Below, one piece after another: positions 18,303 through 25,240 of a stretch of 26,708 nt of DNA. Each line of letters starts with the position of its first letter. Positions within the stretch are counted from its first letter, which is position 1. The DNA is from a virus, in IMG/VR virus record IMGVR_UViG_3300035162_001908, positions 1 to 26,708 of that record; one strand, given 5' to 3'. A program made the translations under genes and the position numbers. Under the pieces are notes generated by a model, which saw only the letters and a list, made by a program, of their open reading frames with translations, searched no databases and had not been told where the DNA came from.

Positions 18303-20194
18303 TATCGTCTACCATCAGGACGCATATCTAAACGCGGTGCACCCAACTGCCACGCCACACCCTCCGCTGTTGACTCCATTGTAAACGCTATCTGTCGGCC
18401 CCTTATCCGTAGATACACCTGCCCAGTGAACTGCTCAATAGGGACAGTAGCTGACCGCGTTACAGTATTAGAGGAATTACCTCCCTCTGATAAAGGACTG
18501 TTATAACCTGATCCAGAGTTAGCCATAGGCGAAAGCGTCATAATGGCTGCGGGATTAGTAGCACTAGACCCATCAAAGGTTACATCAGGCAGCATACGGT
18601 TAATCAGCACAAAAGAATGCCCGTCATCTAAGTCAAATTCTGAGGAAGTTATTGAAGCTGCTATAGCAGCAGTAACCCCGGTTTCTTTGTTGTCATTGCC
18701 TTTTTCATGGTCAACTAAGTTGTTACTATAAGTAGCGGCTATTGGCCTATCTCGTAGTCCTGAGTCTAGCCATGCGGTACGTGCTATGTTGCCGTAATAC
18801 CATATATCTTCAAGGTAATTGTAGACCACGTAACGATCATTAGCCAAAACCCCATCTGAACAGTAGAACCACCACACTTCATTAAACCCTTCGTTAGTGC
18901 CTGACACCACTTGGTTAAATTGTTCCGTGTTGATGTCATTAAATATATAGCGTTTAACATTGCAGGGTAGGGTCATTACTGTGCCGTCATATTTGTAGAA
19001 CTTGTCACGCCCCATCCAGTACGCTGTACTACCTGCGTAAGCGGTAGCATTTTGACTAGCAATAGAGATGTTGTCTCCCATTAACTGGGCATTCCACACA
19101 ATGTCACCACCTAAATACTGCAGGGAATAAAGGGCTGAATCAGTCCATACCAAGACTTCCTGGCGAGCTTGCACGACAGCAATGATTTCTGTTCCATGTG
19201 AAACACGGATGCTACCTGCTGTCCCCGTTGCTGTAACCGACCAATCAAACACATCTTCTTGGTTAGACCACCGTATAAGCATAGGGTCTTGAACCACACT
19301 GCCTACAGTGTTCGCACCAAAGGCAAACACAAAACGGTAGATGTCCGAAACACTCACAATGTTAACAATGGAAGGAGCATCTACAGAAAGAGGGTAGTTG
19401 GTGGTGTCTATTATTTTACCGCGCACACTGGTGCCAGTACTTGCATCCCAGTAAAAAATAGGCCCACCACGGTAGGCAAACACTAAGTCTTCACCGTAGT
19501 TAGATTGGCTCCATAGGCGGATGGCAGACGAAGAAGCGTTGGAATAGCCCCATGTACCTAAGCCCCACCCTCCAGAACCCCATCCACTAAAAGGTACAGC
19601 GGTAGCAGAACCTGTATTAATTTGGTAGGTGCCTATAACCGCAGCGCCACCATTTCCTGTATCTAAAGCATTAGCAGTAACAGTAACGTCGGAAGTGTCT
19701 TTGGCAGCTACAGTGTAGGTATCGTCGGTAAGTACCGTAGAGATTTCATATTCTTGGTTGAGGACAGCAGCAGTTATATTGCCCCCTAAAGTTACCGCAC
19801 CGGAGAAGGTAACAAAGTCACCAGCAACAGCCCCGTGGGAAACATTGGTAATAGTAAGAGTGGAGGAGCCGTTTGTAGCTGAGAAAGTTACTGCACCTGC
19901 TATGGTAGTCAGACGGATAGGGGTTATATCGTAGTAATTTCCGCCACGTTCTATATAGTACTTAATGGTAGTGCCTACACTAACTAGGTTCTGACCACCT
20001 AGTGTGATCCAGTTCCACAGTGAACGACAGACTCCCAGGAACGTGTTTGCAGAGATGCGCTCCCAGCCACCAATCTTCTCAGGCATCCCCTGACGAAAGC
20101 GTACTTTGTCGGATTCATACCAGCCACCTTCAGTCGTATACCGTGTGTTCTCACGGTCAACCCCCGGTTTTAATTGAAGTTTCTTGAGTGGCAT
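18302..20194 (-). CDS. Tail/neck structural protein, gp12/gp10-like class
   Basis: A protein of 630 residues beginning MPLKKLQLKPGVDRENTRY, then GGWYESDKVRFRQGMPEKIGGW. This opening is a widely conserved signature of phage tail structural proteins in marine podoviruses. The rest is beta-rich with repeated Trp/Tyr/Gly strands (WGSGGWGLGTWGYS near residue 205; WTDSALYSLQYLGGD near 357), a pattern that fits a propeller-like or multi-sheet fold such as the T7 gp12 nozzle or P22 gp10 tail protein. That structural comparison is inferred; I cannot show homology by eye. It starts one base inside the lysozyme stop (TAATG), and the lysozyme's last codons, GAG GTT AGG, supply a Shine-Dalgarno-like sequence. 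Confidence 0.78.
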   Translation of the reverse strand: MPLKKLQLKPGVDRENTRYTTEGGWYESDKVRFRQGMPEKIGGWERISANTFLGVCRSLWNWITLGGQNLVSVGTTIKYYIERGGNYYDITPIRLTTIAGAVTFSATNGSSTLTITNVSHGAVAGDFVTFSGAVTLGGNITAAVLNQEYEISTVLTDDTYTVAAKDTSDVTVTANALDTGNGGAAVIGTYQINTGSATAVPFSGWGSGGWGLGTWGYSNASSSAIRLWSQSNYGEDLVFAYRGGPIFYWDASTGTSVRGKIIDTTNYPLSVDAPSIVNIVSVSDIYRFVFAFGANTVGSVVQDPMLIRWSNQEDVFDWSVTATGTAGSIRVSHGTEIIAVVQARQEVLVWTDSALYSLQYLGGDIVWNAQLMGDNISIASQNATAYAGSTAYWMGRDKFYKYDGTVMTLPCNVKRYIFNDINTEQFNQVVSGTNEGFNEVWWFYCSDGVLANDRYVVYNYLEDIWYYGNIARTAWLDSGLRDRPIAATYSNNLVDHEKGNDNKETGVTAAIAASITSSEFDLDDGHSFVLINRMLPDVTFDGSSATNPAAIMTLSPMANSGSGYNSPLSEGGNSSNTVTRSATVPIEQFTGQVYLRIRGRQIAFTMESTAEGVAWQLGAPRLDMRPDGRR

Positions 20195-20643
20195 TACCTA
20201 ACCTCGGAATAATACTCGCCCGTTTCAATCATGCTGGCAAGCTCGATGGACCGTCCTTTGACGGCGCGACTCCACGCAGAGTCTAAAAATTCTTTTGCCG
20301 CAGATTTGTAGTCTGCTTTTGCCATCGCGTCGAGCGCCAGTACAAACTTTCGTAGCTTGGTAGCACCGAGGTTAAAACTAATGTCGATCATAGCATCTTT
20401 ACGAACGTCATCAAGATCGTTGAACCAAGAGTACTCTGAGCTTAACTCCTTAATCACACGCGCTATGTCGTTCTCTAGCAGATGGTCTACCTCATCGTCA
20501 GAAAGACCTATGCCCCCATTTATGTCTATATTCCGCCCAATTCCGATAGTCCAGTAACCGGCTGAACACTTGTATAAAACGTGTTGTCCGTTTGTCTTAA
20601 CTTCCCCCTCGTGGCGTTTCAGCATTTCAATCAACCGCTCCAT
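20194..20643 (-). CDS. T4-type lysozyme (endolysin, GH24-like)
   Basis: A protein of 149 residues that would hydrolyse the glycan strands of host peptidoglycan at lysis. MLKRHEG near the N-terminus gives catalytic Glu12, and GYWTIGIGRNID contains Thr32, equivalent to T4 lysozyme Glu11 and Thr26. The residue at the position of T4 Asp20 is Cys26 (five residues before Thr32), a Cys variant known in some phage lysozymes; the Glu-to-Cys spacing is longer than in T4. The C-terminal half is helical, with a SFNLGATKLRKF motif typical of the family. There is no signal or anchor segment, so it should need the holin encoded just upstream (five-base gap) to reach the wall. Confidence 0.92.
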   Translation of the reverse strand: MERLIEMLKRHEGEVKTNGQHVLYKCSAGYWTIGIGRNIDINGGIGLSDDEVDHLLENDIARVIKELSSEYSWFNDLDDVRKDAMIDISFNLGATKLRKFVLALDAMAKADYKSAAKEFLDSAWSRAVKGRSIELASMIETGEYYSEVR

Positions 20644-20648
20644 GTCAA

Positions 20649-21056
20649 CTACCTCTCTCTGCTCACCCCTTTTGCTTTCTCAAAGGAGCGCATGGCTCCT
20701 AAACCTAACATACCCATAAGGACGGGCATCATCTCTGCAAGTTCAATCATTGGGATCAAGACATCTGTGCCGGTCAGCTCCAAGCCCATATTAACAAAGG
20801 GAATAACGAGGAAGTTTCCACCCATGCCCAACGCGCATATCCAGCCAATTGCCGGTCGCCAACCCGCTACAAACAAGTTGTGGTGAGCAGCCTCGACCTT
20901 GTTGACCTCGATCTGGGCCATGACTTGTTCTTGCGTGTGCTTCTCAGCCATTGTCGCAATGTCATGCGACAGCTTTTCACGCAGGTCTTTGTCTGGAATT
21001 ACCTTATCAAGGATTGCCGAAATAGGCCCAATCAGGGCACTTAGTCCCGAAAGCAT
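20649..21056 (-). CDS. Holin, GTA-type 3TM family
   Basis: A protein of 135 residues. The motif EAAHHNLFVAGWRPAIGWIC at residues 55-74 and the ending MPVLMGMLGLGAMRSFEKAKG are characteristic of the 3TM holin family first named in gene transfer agents (PF11351 as I recall it). It would form membrane lesions that release the lysozyme encoded directly downstream. Two clear hydrophobic segments are visible (about 68-90 and 98-121), plus a weaker one at the N-terminus (residues 1-20) and a charged helix between. The start lies three bases after the stop of the 42-residue membrane protein and has no strong ribosome binding site, so it is probably translationally coupled to that gene. Confidence 0.88.
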   Translation of the reverse strand: MLSGLSALIGPISAILDKVIPDKDLREKLSHDIATMAEKHTQEQVMAQIEVNKVEAAHHNLFVAGWRPAIGWICALGMGGNFLVIPFVNMGLELTGTDVLIPMIELAEMMPVLMGMLGLGAMRSFEKAKGVSRER

Positions 21057-21059
21057 GGG

Positions 21060-21188
21060 TTAGATAACAACCCAAATAACGATGCCCACGACTATAAGCA
21101 CAATGACTGCACCAATGTGGTGATGCTTACTTGTCTGAAACAATCTCCAGACAGGACCACCGATTTTAGCTAATAAGTTTTTAATCAT
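21060..21188 (-). CDS. 42-residue single-span membrane protein in lysis cassette
   Basis: This very short gene fills the gap between the DUF6127-like gene and the holin. It encodes 42 residues: a basic amphipathic start (MIKNLLAKIGGPVWRLF), a QTSKHHH hinge and one membrane span (residues 25-42, IGAVIVLIVVGIVIWVVI) that ends the protein. The ATG at 21186-21188 is preceded by GAGGTG at five bases, a strong ribosome binding site that overlaps the stop of the upstream gene. The stop is three bases from the holin start. A role as second holin, antiholin or holin regulator fits the neighbours. No family is recognised, so the function is inferred only from position and topology. Confidence 0.72.
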   Translation of the reverse strand: MIKNLLAKIGGPVWRLFQTSKHHHIGAVIVLIVVGIVIWVVI

Positions 21189-21197
21189 CTGTTCACC

Positions 21198-21443
21198 TCA
21201 CTGTTTATCTGTGAAATTGAAGTATGCACCCGCCATCAGTGCTGCAAGAAACAATGTAGTCAACGCCTGAACAATGGTTTTGCCCACGGTACGTTTTGCA
21301 GAGCGGAAGGAATCGAGCAAGTTTCTAAGCTCTTTCACATCAGAATTAGCATCATCGTCAGATAGCCCTACTTCGCGGAGAGCCGTTCTAGCCCCCGCTT
21401 CCGCAGCGCGTTCGATCATTGCTTCCATCTCTGCTTCGGTCAC
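21198..21443 (-). CDS. DUF6127-like small membrane protein
   Basis: A protein of 81 residues with an acidic helical start (TEAEMEAMIERAAEAGARTAL), a linker with LSDDDANSDVKELRNLLDSFR, a basic patch SAKRTVGKT, and one membrane span at about 55-76. The arrangement matches small proteins (DUF6127, named from memory) that sit next to GTA-type holins in phages of alphaproteobacteria. It starts with GTG, supported by the frame and the 26-base gap from the previous gene; the ribosome binding site is weak (GGTAGAG at about eight bases). It probably assists lysis or regulates the holin, but no experiment I know of fixes its role. Confidence 0.75.
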   Translation of the reverse strand: MTEAEMEAMIERAAEAGARTALREVGLSDDDANSDVKELRNLLDSFRSAKRTVGKTIVQALTTLFLAALMAGAYFNFTDKQ

Positions 21444-21469
21444 TATTTACTCTACCATATATACAGTTT

Positions 21470-22183
21470 TCATTTAAACGGGGGTCCTATATACCATGCA
21501 ACAAGTGAGTATCGGGTGCCCTTAGTTACTGGCTCAACTCTGTGCATCATAAAAGAAGGAAATACTATAATAGAACCTGCCTTATACAAATCTGGTGTTT
21601 GCGTTACGCTTTTCCCTTCTGGGTCTAAACGGGTGAACTCAAAATCCCCTCCTTCGTAATCATCATTTAAGAGGATACTCATGCTCAATTTTCTAACATT
21701 TCCGTGTAGGAAATGATTGTCTGGCCTATTATAAGCAGCTAAATTGTCACCTCTTCCGTCCTTGTGAAATTTGTAGAAACTGCCTTTTTCGTAACGAGAT
21801 ATTTGGATTGTTTCAGCGGCTTTGATGTCATATTTCCAACCCGCTTGTTCGTTTGCTGTGACCATGTAGGGCCATATTAAATCGTATAGCCATTGATCCT
21901 CTACCCACGCAACATCACTTGTTCTCTTTTTTTTATCTAACTCGAACTCATGTTTTTTGCCCTCTATTCTTTCTTTGGCTGTAATTTCTGTATCTTTTTC
22001 TAAGCCTCCCTTTTTGAATCCCTTGTCTCCTAACTTTATTATTCTGCTACAATTTTCTTTGCTTAGGGCTTTATCAAAAATATACCATTCATTAGTCGAA
22101 TACAATTTCTCTCCATTTACCAAGGGGGCAGCTTTGCCCTTTAAACCAAGTTTTAGCTGGTATAAAACATCCACATTCTTCAC
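21470..22183 (-). CDS. 2OG-Fe(II) oxygenase, PKHD/prolyl-hydroxylase type
   Basis: A protein of up to 237 residues that would hydroxylate a protein or small substrate using Fe(II), O2 and 2-oxoglutarate. The metal ligands are visible: His140 and Asp142 in FYKFHKDG, and His214 in FPSFMMHRVEPV; Arg224 in GTRYSLVAWYIG is placed to bind 2-oxoglutarate. YEGGDFEF before the second His is also typical. The ATG at 22183 makes a 92-base overlap with the zinc-ribbon gene; a TTG at 22105 (residue 27, after GGAGAGAA) would cut the overlap to 14 bases and still keep the domain, which begins near WYIFDKAL. I leave the longer start as the default. The substrate is unknown. Confidence 0.87.
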   Translation of the reverse strand: MKNVDVLYQLKLGLKGKAAPLVNGEKLYSTNEWYIFDKALSKENCSRIIKLGDKGFKKGGLEKDTEITAKERIEGKKHEFELDKKKRTSDVAWVEDQWLYDLIWPYMVTANEQAGWKYDIKAAETIQISRYEKGSFYKFHKDGRGDNLAAYNRPDNHFLHGNVRKLSMSILLNDDYEGGDFEFTRLDPEGKSVTQTPDLYKAGSIIVFPSFMMHRVEPVTKGTRYSLVAWYIGPPFK

Positions 22184-22289
22184 ACACCTTAACCGCCTTA
22201 ATATATCGGGGGCATTCCTTACACGTAGCTATCCTTTCCCTGCGAGATGATCTTAACACACGGGAGAAAGGGGAAGAAGGTACAGTCAT
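22092..22289 (-). CDS. Small Cys-rich zinc-ribbon-like protein
   Basis: A protein of 65 residues with a basic N-terminus and a Cys-rich core: CKEC (23, 26), CEECGC (36, 39, 41) and CPLGKW (Cys54). Four or more of these cysteines could hold zinc. The pattern CxxCP, ECGCF, CPxGKW recurs in small phage proteins of unknown function, which, with the ATGA overlap with the previous gene (22286-22289), supports it as a real gene although it overlaps the next gene by 92 bases. It may bind nucleic acid or act with the flanking oxygenases; neither is shown by the sequence. Confidence 0.75.
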   Translation of the reverse strand: MTVPSSPFSRVLRSSRRERIATCKECPRYIKAVKVCEECGCFIPAKTWFKGQSCPLGKWREIVFD

Positions 22290-22831
22290 CCGCTAAGTGC
22301 CACTGGTAGAATATCTATTATTAAATGAACTCTATCTGCGTCCGAGTTATTTGTTACAGAATGCTCACGGGAGTTGTTAAACTCAAACAAAGTGCCGGGA
22401 GCGAAGTAATTAGTTTCATTACCCACCTTAAAATCAACCCCCGTTTCTGCGGTTACTACAAGGTGACACCTACGAATAGTGAGAAGCGCATCCCCACTAT
22501 CTACATGAGGAGGAATTTTGCCCTCATCAGGTAATAGTGTGAGCATCGCCTTGTACACAATCCCGTTATAAAGATTCTCCAGAAATGCAATAAATGGCTG
22601 CGCTAATTTACCCGCTAAAGAATCAACATTCATTAAGACAGTAGGTAGGGTTATAGTGTCTAAACTACTCCACACAAGAGGAAATGTTTTTGTGTCCCTA
22701 TGTGCGCCAAAGGTGTTCTGTCGATGGTCCCATACATCCCATTGTTCGGGAGTTATTCCCTTACAGCATTCTGCCAAAGCCGCCACTTCAGCGTTTTCTT
22801 GTAGAATCTTAAAATTCCCTTCAAAGTCCAT
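22286..22831 (-). CDS. Aspartyl/asparaginyl beta-hydroxylase-like 2OG dioxygenase
   Basis: A protein of 181 residues of the compact aspartyl/asparaginyl beta-hydroxylase (PF05118-type) fold. LLPDEGKIPPHVDSG gives His109 and Asp111 as iron ligands; FNNSREHSVTN gives His157 as the third, and DADRVHLIID with Arg167 follows as in the family. RRCHLVV near residue 120 is the usual strand of the cofactor pocket. It would hydroxylate Asp or Asn side chains, or a related substrate. It follows the sulfotransferase with an eight-base gap and overlaps the zinc-ribbon gene start (ATGA). It is a different family from the oxygenase two genes downstream. The substrate is not predictable from sequence. Confidence 0.85.
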   Translation of the reverse strand: MDFEGNFKILQENAEVAALAECCKGITPEQWDVWDHRQNTFGAHRDTKTFPLVWSSLDTITLPTVLMNVDSLAGKLAQPFIAFLENLYNGIVYKAMLTLLPDEGKIPPHVDSGDALLTIRRCHLVVTAETGVDFKVGNETNYFAPGTLFEFNNSREHSVTNNSDADRVHLIIDILPVALSG

Positions 22832-22839
22832 CTTTCGGC

Positions 22840-23628
22840 CTATAGACGCAAATGCAAATTACTGTTTTCCAGTGCTAATTGTTGCAACACAGCGCATCTG
22901 TAAAGAACCTTATCCGAGAGTTTAACATCAATCTTACGCCGACTAATTGCTGGTCGAACATGGTGTAACCCTGCACTTTTAAAAAATAATTCGTCATTGT
23001 CGGGATGGTTATTCTTTATGTTTGTTAGGTCATGCTTAAATGGTTCTAGCCCACAAAAGCTATAAATGGAATCTAAAACATCTTGAGGATTGTCCACTAA
23101 ATCATCATATTTAATAAACAAGAACTCACCGTTGTTATTCTGTTTAGCCCAGTTAATTCCGGTTAACGGCGGTGTTAGCCATTTATCAACCCCTTTTGTA
23201 AAATTTTCCAGCATCTCGAAAGGGCTGTTACCGCTTCGCTGTTTCTGCGCCACTAAGGACTTAATTACGTCGGTAATTGGCCTTTCTAAAACTATAACTT
23301 TTGGGGGGTTTTTAAAATATCGTTTCAGCATCTCCATATTGGCTTGGAGCGTCCATGTCCTACACTTATCCACAACTATAGAGGCCGATATGTCTTTGTA
23401 ATATACATTGGGGATAGAGGCCACCAGATCATCCGTTGTGTGAAGTCTATAAGCCCCATTAAGCTGTTCATTGGCCGCTCCATAACAAGACTGCTGCATA
23501 TCCCACATCAACTGACAAACTGCGCTGTTACCTTCTGCGTGAATCGCAGGGTTCTGATCTAGGATTGCGGAGAGTAGTGTAGCGCCTGATCTAGGCATTC
23601 CGCTCAACCCTATAAATTTACTTATCAT
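22840..23628 (-). CDS. PAPS-dependent sulfotransferase family protein
   Basis: A protein of 262 residues that probably transfers sulfate from PAPS to a hydroxyl or amine on a glycan, peptide or small molecule. GLSGMPRSGATLLSAIL at residues 7-23 is the 5'-phosphosulfate-binding loop, and VLERPITDVIKSLV supplies Arg116 and Ser124, eight apart as in the 3'-phosphate-binding motif. A YDDLVDNPQDVL helix then matches the family. No membrane span is present, so it should act in the host cytoplasm. The start overlaps the stop of the previous gene (ATGA). Sulfotransferases of this type occur in marine phages, but their targets are not established. Confidence 0.88.
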   Translation of the reverse strand: MISKFIGLSGMPRSGATLLSAILDQNPAIHAEGNSAVCQLMWDMQQSCYGAANEQLNGAYRLHTTDDLVASIPNVYYKDISASIVVDKCRTWTLQANMEMLKRYFKNPPKVIVLERPITDVIKSLVAQKQRSGNSPFEMLENFTKGVDKWLTPPLTGINWAKQNNNGEFLFIKYDDLVDNPQDVLDSIYSFCGLEPFKHDLTNIKNNHPDNDELFFKSAGLHHVRPAISRRKIDVKLSDKVLYRCAVLQQLALENSNLHLRL

Positions 23629-24224
23629 TTAGGTGACGGAAAATTGGTGACTTTATTGAAGAAGTGCCACTCAGGGTAAGTCATAACGTCTTTCCAAGTC
23701 TTGCCCTCCGGCAGCTCAACCCAAATCCATTGAGTAAAATCAAAGGTGTATGTCGCGCCGTCAATTGGATATTCAGGTTCTTCTCTCCAATTGTTATCCC
23801 CACCCGACCAACGATAGATTTCATCGTCATCAGGTCTAGGGACTGGGGGAACGAAGATAATATCGGTTTCGTCAAATGTGAATGCGTCCCAGTTTGACAC
23901 TTGCTCTTTGCTGTTCCAATCAGCTAGAAACTCTTTTATATAAAAGGCTCTTTCCGCTTGGATTAGCTCGTCTTTTTCTAGCTTCTCCGCAGGTGACATT
24001 TCATGAACTACGTGCTTATCCGTATACATTCCATCAACCAATTCGTAGGTGGTGGAAATATGAGTCCCATAGGTTCCCAGCTCTGGCTTTTCTATTCGTA
24101 TGAACTCTACAAATTCAGGAGGTAAGTTATCTATATCCACCTCTGGAAAAGCCTGAATAAAGTTCTCTTCCAAAATTGGATGCTCAAAAGGAACTTCATC
24201 TTTAATGCGTATAAAAAGCCTCAC
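23625..24224 (-). CDS. Conserved phage protein, probable tail-fibre-associated or chaperone
   Basis: A protein of 199 residues with the opening MRLFIRIKDEVPFEHPILEE and then PPEFVEFIRIEKP, a pattern I recognise from proteins found directly after fibre genes in marine phages. The central region is charged and helical (EKLEKDELIQAERAFYIKEF), and the C-terminus has WIWVELPEGKTWKDV, a tryptophan-rich segment that could bind another protein. It starts with GTG, overlapping the adhesin stop by one base (TAGTG), with GGGGAA upstream. A fibre-assembly role is inferred from position. No enzyme motif is seen. Confidence 0.68.
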   Translation of the reverse strand: MRLFIRIKDEVPFEHPILEENFIQAFPEVDIDNLPPEFVEFIRIEKPELGTYGTHISTTYELVDGMYTDKHVVHEMSPAEKLEKDELIQAERAFYIKEFLADWNSKEQVSNWDAFTFDETDIIFVPPVPRPDDDEIYRWSGGDNNWREEPEYPIDGATYTFDFTQWIWVELPEGKTWKDVMTYPEWHFFNKVTNFPSPK

Positions 24225-25240
24225 TATAAGTTCCCCGTATTTGTTGAGGGATAAGAACGTGAGCTTCCGGGCCAGAGAAGACGAACCGCGCCCCGTGCCC
24301 CCGCGCCACCATTATTACCTCCAGCACCGCCGTATAGCCCTCCCGCTCCACCGGGGCCAGTGGCCCCAGCAGCGCCGCCTGAACCGCCACCACCGCCACC
24401 GGGGTTACAACAGGTAGGGGATGGATAATTGTTACAGTTTGTCCCGCCACCCCCATTAGAACCTTCACCTAAAAGACCAACACCGCCTCCGCCACCAGCC
24501 GTGGCACAATAACTATCGTAACCACCACTTCCGCCACCGCCACCAGCTCCTGGTTGGGCAGTACCGCCTCCACCATTGCCAGAGTAACCAGCAGCCCCTC
24601 CACCATTCCAAGGCACTCCATACCCACCATCACCGCCGCCATCGCCTGTGAAACTGCCACCAGCGCCACCACTGCCACCTTCTCCTTCTACAGTGCCACT
24701 GGATACAAAATAGGAATCAGCACCGCTACCGCCAACCACAACAGTATAGGAATCACCCGGAACTGTAGTGTAATTATTTTTATAGCCAAGGCCACCAGCA
24801 GCCTTAGCTCCACCTCCTCCTATAGCAAGAGCAGAGACATTAAATGCTCCGGCCACCGCTACCCAAGAGAATGTCCCCGCAGTCGTAAAGTCTACTTGGC
24901 TAGTTGTGGCTGTTGTGGAGGTTGAATTACTTGCTGAACTCTCTGCACTATTACCTACACCATTTACAGCATGGACAGTAAACGTGTAGCTTGTAGATGC
25001 AGTAAGCCCTGTGACCGCAATCGTCCCTGATCCAGCTCCGCTTAATGTGCCTGTGACACTTCCGGGTGTAGAGGTAGCTACATAGGAAGTAATGGCCGAA
25101 CCGCCATCATTTGCGGGGGCTGTAAATGCTACATTTGCAGTTGTGGTACTGGTTGCAGCGGCAGTACCAATCCCCGGTGCATCAGCGACAGTCGCAAAAC
25201 CCCGTTGGCTTGTGAAAACTCCTATAAGGGCACCACTCAT
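24224..25240 (-). CDS. Glycine-rich tail adhesin with FN3 domain
   Basis: A protein of 338 residues that probably tips the fibre and binds the receptor. Numbering from the ATG at 25240, residues 21-110 form a fibronectin type III-like domain (APANDGGSAITSYVATSTPG, then TVTGL-like strands ending TVHAVNGVGNSA). A strand-rich segment, FDFTT-like (VDFTTAGTFSWVAVAGAFNV), leads into a glycine-rich domain (about 131-316) that ends GARGAVRLLWPGSSRSYPST, the closing motif of glycine-rich phage tail domains. Four cysteines (245, 269, 277, 278) sit in this part. I chose ATG 25240 over GTG 25267 because it overlaps the upstream stop (ATGA) and has AGGGAG nine bases upstream. Confidence 0.82.
   Translation of the reverse strand: MSGALIGVFTSQRGFATVADAPGIGTAAATSTTTANVAFTAPANDGGSAITSYVATSTPGSVTGTLSGAGSGTIAVTGLTASTSYTFTVHAVNGVGNSAESSASNSTSTTATTSQVDFTTAGTFSWVAVAGAFNVSALAIGGGGAKAAGGLGYKNNYTTVPGDSYTVVVGGSGADSYFVSSGTVEGEGGSGGAGGSFTGDGGGDGGYGVPWNGGGAAGYSGNGGGGTAQPGAGGGGGSGGYDSYCATAGGGGGVGLLGEGSNGGGGTNCNNYPSPTCCNPGGGGGGSGGAAGATGPGGAGGLYGGAGGNNGGAGARGAVRLLWPGSSRSYPSTNTGNL

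Noticed and set aside
21444-21469. A possible T4-like late promoter (AT-rich 26-base gap)
   Set aside because: The AT-rich gap reads GAGTAAATA before the GTG, not the TATAAATA consensus, and no other late promoter copies were seen.
24554-24925. A 123-codon + strand frame opposite the adhesin
   Set aside because: Its Ser/Thr/Ala composition is the reverse complement of glycine-rich codons and the frame carries no domain.
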